Part shown: positions 7,785 to 14,998 of the stretch, one piece after another
How the letters are laid out: every line of letters starts with the position of its first letter
Numbering within the stretch: position 1 is the first letter of the stretch
Source: a virus
Length of the DNA: 20,427 nucleotides
IMG/VR virus record: IMGVR_UViG_3300036832_001158
Location: 1 to 20,427 of that record
Strand: one strand, 5' to 3'
Program-made: the position numbers and the translations under genes
Notes under the pieces: generated by a model
Databases searched by the model: none
What the model was told of the DNA's origin: nothing
Seen by the model: the letters and a program-made list of their open reading frames with translations, nothing else

Positions 7785-7867
7785 GCGACGTGGACCTGGC
7801 GGCCATGGTCCGGCTCATGCAACGGGAGGCGGCCGAAATCCAGCGGGCAGCCAACAGGCGGCGGTAG
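7437..7867 (+). CDS. Tail assembly chaperone, -1 frameshift (GT) form
   Basis: Reading one base back at about 7703-7706 joins the N-terminal 90 residues to 53 more that end immediately before the tape measure gene. The added part begins YERQLADSRAAFCRYWRC, then RDIDELSDVDLAAMVRLM and a helical EAAEIQRAANRRR, and looks like true protein. The -1 frame has a stop at 7694-7696, so the shift must occur after it. The best slip site is GAC CCT ACG, where a proline tRNA on CCT can re-pair with CCC. An exact 8-bp stem (7710-7717 with 7741-7748) follows at once. The product would be about 143 residues. The frameshift class is well known; this exact site is inferred. Confidence 0.65.
7703..7748 (+). promoter_or_regulatory. 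Candidate -1 ribosomal frameshift signal
   Basis: C CCT at 7703-7706 allows the P-site proline tRNA to slip from CCT to CCC. It is followed by a perfect 8-bp inverted repeat, AACGGCAG (7710-7717) and CTGCCGTT (7741-7748), with a 23-base loop. The spacer between slip site and stem is shorter than in textbook signals, so the structure may act through a shifted stem or pseudoknot. No classical X XXY YYZ heptamer is present. Confidence 0.5.
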
Positions 7868-9652
7868 ATGGCCGGCCCGTCCATCGCCGCCCGGGTCACC
7901 GCTGACACCACCCCGGCCGCTAAAGCGCTCGGCGACGTCGCCGACAAGGGCGCCTCGGCCGCCTCGAAACTGCACTCGGCGTTCGGTGACGCCCTCGGCG
8001 CCCTCAACCAATCCGGGGTGCTCGGCCCGTTCGGCGACGCCCTCGAAGGGGTCAACAAGGCCATCGGTGTCATCGTCGAGCACGCCCACGAGATCGGCCC
8101 GGCCATGCTCGGCGTGGGGACCGCGGTGGCCGGGATCGGCGCCGGGCTCACCGCTTTGGGCTCGAAGGACCAGGCCGCCCACTCCCAGCTCCAGGCCGCG
8201 GTGCAGGCCACCGGGAAGGACTACGACGATTACGCCGACCAGGTCGACGCCGCCATCAAGAAGCAGGAGAACTTCGGGCACTCGGCGTCTGACACCCAAA
8301 ACGCTCTCCAGGTCCTTACCCAAGCCACCGGCGACCCGACCAAAGCGTTGCAATACCTGGGCACCGCCTCGGACCTCGCCGCCGCGAAACACGAATCCCT
8401 GGGCACCGCCGCCACCCAGCTCGGCAAGGCCTACAACGGGTCGACCAAGCTCCTAAAAGAGTTCGGCGACACGGGTGAAAAGGCGGTCGACACCACCTCC
8501 AAGGTTGAGGCGGCGACCAAAGCGGCCACCACCGCGGACGAGGCAGCCGACAAAGCCAAACAGCATCTCGCCGACGTCCACGCCGAACTGGCCGGCAAAA
8601 CGACGCTAACCACCGCCCAGACGATCGAGCTGCGCGACGCCCAGCAGAAGGTGACCGACACCTCGGCGAAGGCGGCCGACGCCCACAAGAAACTGGCCGA
8701 CACCCAGTCGATCGTGGTCAACAAGACCGAGGCGGCGTCGGACAACATGGACGTGCTGACCAACAAGCTCAAAGGGCAAGCATCGGCCGCGGCGGACACC
8801 TTCACCGGGAAACTCGACGCCATGAAAACCCGGTTCGAGGATTCCGCCGCCCAGCTCGGCCAGAAGTACGGGCCGGCGCTCACCGCCGTCGGGTCCGGCC
8901 TGGCCGGCGTCGGCGCCGCCATCCAGGTCGTCACCGCCCTGCACTTGGCGTCGGTGGCCGGCTGGTTGGCCGACGCCGCCGCCGCCGCGGCCGCCGCGGT
9001 GGCCGAAAACCTGGCTTTGCTCGGCATCCCCGTCCTGATCGCCGCGGTGGTCGCCGGTATCGCCTGGATGGTGACCCACTGGCAGCAGGTCAAAGACGCG
9101 GTGATGGACGCCTACAACTGGATCGTCGCCAACTGGCCGTACCTGCTCGGGGTCCTCACCGGGCCGTTCGGCCTGGCCGCCGCCCTCATCTACAAGCACT
9201 GGTCCGATGTCAAGGGCTGGGCTCAGGACGCGTTCAACTTCATTGTCGGGGTGTGGAACGGGCTCGTCGGGTTCTTCACCGGCCTCCCCGGCCGGATGGC
9301 CGGGATTTTCGATCACATGTGGGACGGGATCGGCTCGGCGTTCAAGGGCGCCATTAACGAGGTCATCCGGGCGTGGAACAGCCTCAAGTTCACCACCCCC
9401 CACGTCAAGGTGTTCGGCGTGGACACCCCGTCGGTGACCATCGGCGTCCCCCAGATCCCCACCCTGGCCCAGGGCGGCCTGATGACCTCCGACGGGCTGG
9501 TCTACGCCCACGCCGGGGAGGTCATCTCCCCCGCCCCGCCCGGCGCCGGGCGGGGTCTGCACATCGAAAACGCCACCTTCAACAGCGCGGTCGACGTCGA
9601 CATGCTGTCCAAGCGGCTCGAATTCGCCATCAACGCCGGGGTCCACGTATGA
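7868..9652 (+). CDS. Tape measure protein
   Basis: Sets tail length and is threaded through the tube, then ejected with DNA. The 594 residues start right after the chaperone stop (TAG then ATG). Features: Ala/Gly-rich N terminus with a hydrophobic stretch (LGVGTAVAGIGAGLTAL, about 81-97), a region rich in Ala, Lys, Asp and Thr that is likely coiled coil (about 205-300), and a long hydrophobic block with probable membrane-spanning helices (about 338-410). It is followed by Trp-rich repeats (WIVANWPYLLGVLTGPFG, WSDVKGWAQDAFNFIVGVWNGL) and a C-terminal domain with GLVYAHAGEVISP. No peptidase or lysozyme domain is visible. By the usual length rule the tail would be rather short, about 90 nm (an estimate). 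Confidence 0.93.
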   Translation: MAGPSIAARVTADTTPAAKALGDVADKGASAASKLHSAFGDALGALNQSGVLGPFGDALEGVNKAIGVIVEHAHEIGPAMLGVGTAVAGIGAGLTALGSKDQAAHSQLQAAVQATGKDYDDYADQVDAAIKKQENFGHSASDTQNALQVLTQATGDPTKALQYLGTASDLAAAKHESLGTAATQLGKAYNGSTKLLKEFGDTGEKAVDTTSKVEAATKAATTADEAADKAKQHLADVHAELAGKTTLTTAQTIELRDAQQKVTDTSAKAADAHKKLADTQSIVVNKTEAASDNMDVLTNKLKGQASAAADTFTGKLDAMKTRFEDSAAQLGQKYGPALTAVGSGLAGVGAAIQVVTALHLASVAGWLADAAAAAAAAVAENLALLGIPVLIAAVVAGIAWMVTHWQQVKDAVMDAYNWIVANWPYLLGVLTGPFGLAAALIYKHWSDVKGWAQDAFNFIVGVWNGLVGFFTGLPGRMAGIFDHMWDGIGSAFKGAINEVIRAWNSLKFTTPHVKVFGVDTPSVTIGVPQIPTLAQGGLMTSDGLVYAHAGEVISPAPPGAGRGLHIENATFNSAVDVDMLSKRLEFAINAGVHV

Positions 9653-10551
9653 CCTACTGCACGTCGCCGGCCACGCTGCGCCTGGAGCTGCTCGACACGC
9701 TCGGCAACGTGGTCGACAGCTTGGACCTGATGGACGAAACCAACGGCTACCGGGTGGCGTCGCTCGACGTCGCCTTCCCCACCGTGCGGGCGGTGGTCGC
9801 CGCCCTGCCAACGAGGGACGGCGACTACGACACCACCGCCCTGTTCGGCCCCCGGGTGGTGACCATCGCCGGGTCGCTCATCCCGTCGGCGGCCGGGACC
9901 CGCCAGGCCGCCCTGGCCGCCCTGGCCCACTGGTGCCAACCCCGGCTGCGGCCGAGGCTGGTCTACGCCGTCGACGCCGGCATGCCCCCCCTGGCCCTCG
10001 GCCTGCGCGGCGACCAGATGACCGCTATCTACGACAACCCGGCCGTCTCCGCCTTCCAGGTGTCGTGGGTGGCGCCCGACCCGGTGTCCTACTCCCTCGA
10101 CGTCGACCAGATCACCGTGCAACCCCAGCAGACCTCCGCCCTCGCCGGGCGGGCCTACCCGCTGACCTTCCCGCGCACCTACCCCGCGGCGGGGCCGGGC
10201 GGCTCCGGGCAGGGCAGCATCCAAAATGACGGCGACTACCCAACCTGGCCGACGTTTCGGTTCTACGGGCCGTGCACCGGCCCGGCCGTCTACTGGGTGA
10301 ACCCGACCGGCGGGGCGGTCGTGTTCACCACCGCCCTGTCCGTGGCCACCGGCGACTACCTGGAGGTCGACACCTTCGCCCAAACGGCGCTGATCAACGG
10401 GCTGACCGGCGCCTCCCGGTACTCGTATCTCGATTTCACCCAGACGGTATGGCAGCCGGCCTACGCCGGGATCACCGTCATCCGGTTCGCCCCCGCCACG
10501 TTCTCCGCGCCCTGCCAGCTCGTCGCCCTGTGGAACGACGCCTCCATCTAA
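9649..10551 (+). CDS. Distal tail protein (Dit-like)
   Basis: A 300-residue protein directly after the tape measure, starting at an ATG that overlaps its stop (ATGA). The N-terminal half has the Dit ring pattern: DETNGYRVASLDVAFPTVRAV, RVVTIAGSLI, QAALAALAHWC, FQVSWVAPDPVSYSLD. The C-terminal half (GGSGQGSIQNDGDYPTWPTFRFYG...) is a galectin/carbohydrate-binding-like beta region common to siphovirus distal tail proteins. It forms the hub between the tail tube and the tip, linking the tape measure and the tip genes downstream. Confidence 0.85.
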   Translation: MTYCTSPATLRLELLDTLGNVVDSLDLMDETNGYRVASLDVAFPTVRAVVAALPTRDGDYDTTALFGPRVVTIAGSLIPSAAGTRQAALAALAHWCQPRLRPRLVYAVDAGMPPLALGLRGDQMTAIYDNPAVSAFQVSWVAPDPVSYSLDVDQITVQPQQTSALAGRAYPLTFPRTYPAAGPGGSGQGSIQNDGDYPTWPTFRFYGPCTGPAVYWVNPTGGAVVFTTALSVATGDYLEVDTFAQTALINGLTGASRYSYLDFTQTVWQPAYAGITVIRFAPATFSAPCQLVALWNDASI

Positions 10552-10564
10552 GAAAGGGTCAGCC

Positions 10565-11368
10565 ATGACCGACGTTGAACCGCTGGCCGCCGCCGACTAC
10601 GACGCCCCGCTGTGGTTGCAGGCGCTCACCTACCCGGGCGGCGTCGACCGCGACCTGATCGACGCCGTGTTCACCGCCGCCGGGGTCATCGGCTCCGGCG
10701 ACCTCCTGGTCGCCCCCCGGGGGGCGGGGCCGAACATGAGCGTGGATATCGCCCCCGGCAAAGTGGTGGTGGCCGGCACCGACGTGGCCGGGCAAGGCAA
10801 ATACCTGGGCCGGGTCAAAAACACCATCAACGTGCCCATCTCCGCCGCCCCCGCCGCCGGGCTGACCCGCATCGACCTGATCCACGCCCACATCGCCGAC
10901 GCCACCGTGATCGGCGGCACCCTCAACTCCCTGACCGTCGAAACCCCGGTGGTCGGTACCGCCGCGTCGTCGGGCTGGGTGGCCCCACCGACCCCGGCGT
11001 CGTCGACCCCGCTGGCCCAGATCACCGTGGCCTCCGGGACCGCGGCCATCTCGGCGGCCATGATCACCGACGTCCGCCACTGGCTCTTCGCCTCGACCGC
11101 AACCCTCGTCCAGTCCGGCTCGGCGGTGGCCACCACCGACGCCAGCGGCTACCCGCCCCGCGTCCTGTACCCCACCCCGTACCGGGCCGGCACCATCCCG
11201 GCGGTGGTCGTCATGTCCGGCGACCTGAACAACTGGATCGGTTACGCCGCCATGTACGTCCCCGGCACCGATAACGCCGGGTTTCAGTTCTTCCCCTACG
11301 GCGCCAACGGCCAGGGCCTCGCCAACCGGCCGCTGCGTTACAACTGGATCGCCCAAGGCCAGCTCTGA
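10565..11368 (+). CDS. Minor tail / baseplate protein
   Basis: A 267-residue protein between Dit and the hub-collar protein. The first half has features of actinophage minor tail proteins: ADYDAPLWLQALTYPGGVDRDLIDAVF, a GAGPNMSVDIAPGKVVVAGTDVAGQGKYL beta motif, and RIDLIHAHIADATVIGG. The second half is Ser/Thr/Pro-rich and ends with a beta-rich globular tail (LNNWIGYAAMYVPGTDNAGFQFFPYGANGQG). It probably contributes to the tip or receptor binding; no enzyme motif is seen. The start is supported by AAGAAAGGG upstream. It is followed two bases later by the next start. Confidence 0.65.
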   Translation: MTDVEPLAAADYDAPLWLQALTYPGGVDRDLIDAVFTAAGVIGSGDLLVAPRGAGPNMSVDIAPGKVVVAGTDVAGQGKYLGRVKNTINVPISAAPAAGLTRIDLIHAHIADATVIGGTLNSLTVETPVVGTAASSGWVAPPTPASSTPLAQITVASGTAAISAAMITDVRHWLFASTATLVQSGSAVATTDASGYPPRVLYPTPYRAGTIPAVVVMSGDLNNWIGYAAMYVPGTDNAGFQFFPYGANGQGLANRPLRYNWIAQGQL

Positions 11369-11370
11369 AA

Positions 11371-13116
11371 ATGGCCGCCCCGCAGTGGTCGTTCTACCTG
11401 GCCCGACCGTCGGGCCCGAACATCGGGGCGGCCACCGCGGCGACCACCCGGAAACTGTCGTGGTATCTCGACGCCGCCGCCGTCTGCGCGTTCACCATGC
11501 CCGGCGCCCACCCCCAAACCGCCCAGATCGACGAGCTGGCCGTCGACGTCCTGTGCTCCCGTGACGGGGTGAACCTGTTCCGGGGCCGCGTCGGCGGCTC
11601 GAACGACACGCTGACCGCCGACGCCGACACCACCGCGTTCACCGCCACCGACTACCGGGGGGTGCTGGCCCGGCGGATCATGTGGACCGACGCCGATCGC
11701 TCGTTCCGTCAAGCCGACCAGGCCGACATCGCCTGGCAGTTCATCGCTGACACCCAGGCCGAGGCCGGCGGGAACCTCGGCATCGTGCGGGGGGCGGCGC
11801 CGGCCACCGGGGTGCTGCGGGACCGGGACTACAACCCGGGCCAGAACGTGGCCGACGCGCTCACCAATCTCGGTGACTGCCTGAACGGTTTCGACTGGGA
11901 GATCGACGCCAACCGCAACTTCAACCTCTTCTACCCCCAGAGGGGCCGCCAAACCGGCCTCGTCCTCGCCTACGGGCGAGACATCGTCGAGGTGCACCGC
12001 ACCATCGACCCGACCCGTTTCGCCAACGCCGTGTTCTACACCGGGGCCAATACCACCACCCCGGTGGAGACGGCGGTGACCTCCTTCGATCCCGATATCG
12101 GGCGGTGGGACGAACAGAAATCCGATCCGAGCGTCGTCCTCCAACAAACCGTGACCGACCAGGCCGACGGCGAGCTCGACGCCGCCTCGGTGTTCGACCC
12201 GTCCTTCAGCGTCACCCTGGCCGCCGGGTCGTGGGACCCCACCACCCTGTGGGTGGGCGACACCGCTCAGCTGATCATCCAGGCCGGGCGGCTCAACGTC
12301 AACATGTCCCGGCGCATCATCCAGATCGACGTCACCTTGGACGACGACGGCGGCGAAACCGTGGTCCTGTCGGTGGCCGACGCCGTCCCCGTGCTCACCA
12401 ACCGGCTCACGTCGTATAACACCCGGCTCAACACTGTCGAACGGGCGCTCGGCTACATCCCCGACGCCCCCGTCGGGGCCATGTTCGACTGGCCCGGCTC
12501 CAGCCTGCCGCAGCTGTTCGCTTGGGCCGACGGGTCCGCCCTGTCCCGGGCCGCCTACCCCGACCTGTTCGCGGTGATCGGCACCACCTTCGGGCCGGGG
12601 GACGGGTCGACCACGTTCAACCTGCCCGACTGTCGGGGCCGCATGACCGTCGCCGCCGGGACCAGCGGCGGGCTCACCGACCGGGTCGCCGGGTCGATCG
12701 GCGGCGCCGAAACCGTCTCACTGTCCGGCACCCAAACCGGTACCCACGCCCACGCCATCGCCTCGGTCGCCACCGGTAACGACACCCCCGACCACGGCCA
12801 CAGCTTCAGCGTAACGTCCGGCAACCCCAACCAATCCCACACCCACCAGTACAACGGCTACGCCTTCATCGGCCTGACCCAAGGCGGCTACGGGGTCAAC
12901 ACCGTCGTCGGCACCCAGGCCAACACCAGCACCGAAAGCGTCGAGCACACCCATGTGGTTTCCGGCGCCACCGCCGGCGCCTCCGCCGCCCACCACCATG
13001 TGCAACCGGCCGCCAACACCGACACCGGCGGCACCGTCGGCGCCGCCCACGAAAACATGCCGCCGTGGATCGCGATCGGCAAGGTCATCAAAGTCCTGTC
13101 CGCCCAGAGCGCCTAG
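11371..13116 (+). CDS. Tail hub protein fused to a His-rich collar/fibre tip
   Basis: A 581-residue protein with two parts. Residues 1 to about 345 resemble the hub/minor tail protein of actinophages (ReqiPepy6 gp37-like): RKLSWYLDAAAVC, LLCSRDGVNLFRGRVGG-type strand, a DYRGVLARRIMW motif, and GDTAQLIIQAGRLNVNMSRRIIQI. Residues about 365-430 are a phage tail-collar domain: PVGAMFDWPGSSLPQLFAWADG, LFAVIGTTFGPGDGSTTFNLPDCRG. The C-terminal region has several paired histidines (H459/H461, H475/H477, H490/H492, H526/H528, H541-H543), a pattern known from metal-binding trimeric fibre tips such as T4 gp12, and ends in MPPWIAIGKVIK, a typical collar-protein terminus. It probably carries the receptor-contact tip. 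Fusion to the hub is unusual. Confidence 0.8.
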   Translation: MAAPQWSFYLARPSGPNIGAATAATTRKLSWYLDAAAVCAFTMPGAHPQTAQIDELAVDVLCSRDGVNLFRGRVGGSNDTLTADADTTAFTATDYRGVLARRIMWTDADRSFRQADQADIAWQFIADTQAEAGGNLGIVRGAAPATGVLRDRDYNPGQNVADALTNLGDCLNGFDWEIDANRNFNLFYPQRGRQTGLVLAYGRDIVEVHRTIDPTRFANAVFYTGANTTTPVETAVTSFDPDIGRWDEQKSDPSVVLQQTVTDQADGELDAASVFDPSFSVTLAAGSWDPTTLWVGDTAQLIIQAGRLNVNMSRRIIQIDVTLDDDGGETVVLSVADAVPVLTNRLTSYNTRLNTVERALGYIPDAPVGAMFDWPGSSLPQLFAWADGSALSRAAYPDLFAVIGTTFGPGDGSTTFNLPDCRGRMTVAAGTSGGLTDRVAGSIGGAETVSLSGTQTGTHAHAIASVATGNDTPDHGHSFSVTSGNPNQSHTHQYNGYAFIGLTQGGYGVNTVVGTQANTSTESVEHTHVVSGATAGASAAHHHVQPAANTDTGGTVGAAHENMPPWIAIGKVIKVLSAQSA

Positions 13117-13124
13117 GAGCCGCC

Positions 13125-13310
13125 GTGGAGTACATCGAATCGGGGGAGGATCCCGTTACCGGGCTGCTCCCCAACCTGGCCCAGTTGCGGGCCATGACCC
13201 CCGCCCACCGCCGCGAGCTCGGGGACCTGACCGCAGATTGGGAAGGACCGATGATCGAGGCGTGGCGGAACGACCTCGCCGCCCTCGACGACGACGAGGC
13301 GGGCTGGTGA
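13125..13310 (+). CDS. Small protein of unknown function after the tail tip gene
   Basis: A 61-residue protein starting at GTG 13125, eight bases after its gene neighbour's stop; AGGAG (13115-13119) overlaps that stop region and supports the start. Sequence features: VEYIESGEDPVTGLLPNLAQLRA, helical, with an acidic Ala-rich end (DDDEAGW). No recognised family. Its stop lies two bases before the convergent HNH gene stop, so it marks the end of the tail operon as seen here. Confidence 0.6.
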   Translation: MEYIESGEDPVTGLLPNLAQLRAMTPAHRRELGDLTADWEGPMIEAWRNDLAALDDDEAGW

Positions 13311-13312
13311 CA

Positions 13313-13867
13313 CTAGTGACGAACCCGCTTCGCCTCCCGTATGGCCATACAGGCCCGACACATCCGACTAGCTGGCGCCCCGGGCGGCCGGTACGTGTTG
13401 GCGTCGTCGTAGGGATGCCCGGCGGGGCAGTGAGTCTTATTGGCATTCATCGTCGACGGCACGAACCGGCTGCGCCGATTGTTCTCCCTGTGGGTCACGA
13501 GCGCCATGTGGCGGACGTTGACGCAGCCCCGCACCTCGCAGAGGTGGTCGATCTCCAGGCCGTCGGGGATCGGCCCGCGTTCAAGTTCCCACGCCAGCCG
13601 ATGGACATAGACCCGTGTGCCGCGCCCGCCGCGGCTAGTGACGCCATAGCCATTCCCGTTGGTGGCACCAAGCCACAACCAACAGTCATTCGGTCCACCC
13701 GTTCGGACCCGGCGCCACAACCGCACATCAGCCGGTGTCGGCGGTTTGCCTGTAGGTCGACACAACGGGCAGAGGCGACGACCATCGACGCTCCGGGGCG
13801 TGTCGTCGGTATATGGATGCCCGTTCTTGCAGGTCGTGACGGACTCGGCCCAGCTCTTACGTCCCAA
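13313..13867 (-). CDS. HNH endonuclease with two zinc-binding CxxGH...CxxC modules
   Basis: A 184-residue HNH-family endonuclease on the opposite strand to all its neighbours. The HNH core is VHRLAWELERG...LEIDHLCEVRGCVNVRHMALVTHRENNRR, with the catalytic His in DH and the closing H-x-x-N pattern. It is flanked by two Cys/His modules: N-terminal CKNGHPYTDD...CPLCR (about residues 13-36) and C-terminal CPAGHPYDDANTY...CRAC (about 146-172), each fitting a zinc knuckle. The start is TTG with AGGGGA about seven bases upstream on the minus strand. Free-standing HNH genes of this kind are mobile (homing-like) elements; here it sits exactly between the tail and lysis modules. It could alternatively act in packaging, but it is far from the terminase. 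Confidence 0.85.
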   Translation of the reverse strand: MGRKSWAESVTTCKNGHPYTDDTPRSVDGRRLCPLCRPTGKPPTPADVRLWRRVRTGGPNDCWLWLGATNGNGYGVTSRGGRGTRVYVHRLAWELERGPIPDGLEIDHLCEVRGCVNVRHMALVTHRENNRRSRFVPSTMNANKTHCPAGHPYDDANTYRPPGAPASRMCRACMAIREAKRVRH

Positions 13868-13884
13868 GAAGGAGTCCCCTAAGT

Positions 13885-14658
13885 ATGGCCCTCAACAGAG
13901 TGTGGATTCCAAGCCCGAACTATAATTCACGAAGCGGGAGTGCTGTAAGAATTATAGTCGTCCACACCGCCGAGGGAGCTCTCACTTATCAGTCGTTGGG
14001 AAACTACTTCGCGTCGCCGTCCTCGGGGGTGAGCTCGCATACCGGGATCGATGACACCCCGAACACGGTGGGCGAGTACGTGAACCGGGGCAACAAGGCG
14101 TGGACGCAGGGCAACGCCAACCCCTACTCCGTGGCCACCGAGCTGTGCGCCTTCGCCGCCTGGACGCCGGCCGACTGGGCCGCCCACCCGACCATGCTCG
14201 ACAACTGCCGGCAATGGATCGCCGAGGAGGCCGCCGCCTTCGGGATCCCGGTGCGGAAACTGTCGGCCGCCGAAGCCCAATCCGGGGTGGCCGGGGTATG
14301 CGGCCACGTCGACCTCGGCGCCTCCGGCGGCGGGCATTGGGACCCGGGCCCGTCGTTCCCCTGGGACCGTGTCCTCTACGGCAGCCCAGTCCCCGAACCC
14401 CCCGAGGAGGAACCGACCATGAAAGTGATCGTCAAGTCCGACGGCCGCCAGTACATCACCGACGGCGTCACCAAACGCTACATAGGCGAACCGACCACGG
14501 AGCTGCCCGACCTGCTCACAATGTGCGGCCAAACCTCGGCGATGCCCCTCGCCGACTACACCATCGACCGGATGCCCGAAATCCTGCCGGTGGGGGTGGG
14601 GCAAGAGGAATCGACCAAGGTCGACCTGGAGAACATCGACAGAGGAGCCCAGCAGTGA
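13885..14658 (+). CDS. Endolysin, N-acetylmuramoyl-L-alanine amidase
   Basis: Peptidoglycan amidase for host lysis, 257 residues. The Amidase_2 fold is shown by IIVVHTAEGALTYQSL with zinc ligand His27, GVCGHVDLGASGGGHWDPG with His141 and Asp153 as further metal ligands, and ATELCAFAAWTPADW between them. Residues about 167-178 form a Pro/Glu linker (SPVPEPPEEEP), followed by a roughly 80-residue C-terminal domain (VIVKSDGRQYITDGVTKRYIGEPT...) that is probably wall-binding. The ATG at 13885 is chosen because AAGGAG lies ten bases upstream. Its first 70 bases are unusually A+T-rich and hold a 10-bp palindrome. The 3' end overlaps the next start (GTGA), and an in-frame ATG at 14419 with a strong Shine-Dalgarno site could yield the C-terminal domain alone. 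Confidence 0.88.
   Translation: MALNRVWIPSPNYNSRSGSAVRIIVVHTAEGALTYQSLGNYFASPSSGVSSHTGIDDTPNTVGEYVNRGNKAWTQGNANPYSVATELCAFAAWTPADWAAHPTMLDNCRQWIAEEAAAFGIPVRKLSAAEAQSGVAGVCGHVDLGASGGGHWDPGPSFPWDRVLYGSPVPEPPEEEPTMKVIVKSDGRQYITDGVTKRYIGEPTTELPDLLTMCGQTSAMPLADYTIDRMPEILPVGVGQEESTKVDLENIDRGAQQ
13919..13958. repeat. A+T-rich 10-bp inverted repeat in the start of the amidase gene
   Basis: ACTATAATTC (13919-13928) and GAATTATAGT (13949-13958) are an exact inverted repeat with a 20-base loop. TATAAT appears on opposite strands in the two arms. In this GC-rich region such an A+T-rich palindrome stands out. It could be an mRNA hairpin over the lysin start, a recognition or junction site of the adjacent HNH gene, or a -10 element on the minus strand for that gene; the sequence does not decide. 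Confidence 0.6.
14419..14658 (+). promoter_or_regulatory. Candidate internal translation start in the endolysin gene
   Basis: GAGGAGG (14404-14410) lies eight bases before an in-frame ATG (14419), giving a potential 79-residue product that is just the C-terminal domain (begins MKVIVKSDGRQYI). The Glu codons of the Pro/Glu linker create the same purine-rich run, so it may be coincidence. In some endolysins an internal start makes a separate wall-binding subunit that joins the full enzyme; that is inference here. Confidence 0.45.
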
Positions 14659-14747
14659 CCGAAACCCAGGCGTGGTGGATCATCGCCGAGGTCGGCGTGA
14701 TCGCCCTCATCACCCTGCTCACCTTCCTCCTCGCCCGCCGCCCCTAG
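14655..14747 (+). CDS. 30-residue membrane peptide in the lysis cassette
   Basis: A very short protein (VTETQAWWIIAEVGVIALIT...) starting at GTG 14655 inside the endolysin stop (GTGA), with AGAGGAG (14641-14647) upstream. One hydrophobic helix of about 20 residues spans the middle, with a basic C terminus (LLARRP). It is followed directly by the holin-like gene. Placement and topology suggest a small holin partner or antiholin. Too short for family recognition, but the start signal and the overlap argue it is expressed. Confidence 0.55.
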   Translation: MTETQAWWIIAEVGVIALITLLTFLLARRP

Positions 14748-14939
14748 ATGCCCTGGCGGGTCAAACGCCTGCTCTGGCTGATGGCCTGCGGGTTCGGGGT
14801 CCTCGCCCTGGCCATCGTCGTCCTCGTCCGCGACCGCTCCACCGACACCGAGCTACTCGCCTACATCGGCATCCTCGGCGGGATCGCCATCATCCTCACC
14901 AACCTGCCCACCAACGGCAACCACGACGACCACGATTGA
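14748..14939 (+). CDS. Putative two-helix holin
   Basis: A 63-residue membrane protein beginning one base after the previous stop (TAG then ATG). It has a basic start (MPWRVKRLLWL), two hydrophobic segments (about residues 8-27 and 38-54: LLWLMACGFGVLALAIVVLV and AYIGILGGIAIILTN) and a charged, Asp/His-rich cytoplasmic tail (NGNHDDHD). This is the class II holin layout, and it lies after the amidase. A holin triggers lysis by opening the inner membrane. No sequence family is recognised; function is inferred from topology and position. Confidence 0.6.
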   Translation: MPWRVKRLLWLMACGFGVLALAIVVLVRDRSTDTELLAYIGILGGIAIILTNLPTNGNHDDHD

Positions 14940-14943
14940 ACTG

Positions 14944-14989
14944 CGTCTGTCCTGGCGAGCGCCGTTGCCCCCGGCGCCCGGGACAGACG
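14944..14989. terminator. Large hairpin between convergent lysis and integrase genes
   Basis: CGTCTGTCC (14944-14952) and GGACAGACG (14981-14989) are exact inverted repeats, and GGCG (14954-14957) can pair with CGCC (14975-14978) inside them. The hairpin lies in the 59-base gap between the rightward holin gene and the leftward integrase gene and would terminate both transcripts. There is no U-tract, so it may depend on structure alone or on Rho. Confidence 0.55.
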
Positions 14990-14998
14990 TGCCAACAA

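Noticed and set aside
7670-8392. Long antisense open frames over tail genes (also 8606-9811 and 9502-10566)
   Set aside because: They are shadows of GC-rich coding on the other strand: low-complexity Arg/Gly/Pro/Val composition and no start signals.
14944-14989. The large hairpin as attP
   Set aside because: It fits a bidirectional terminator between convergent genes; no tRNA-like or core sequence is visible, though it cannot be fully excluded.
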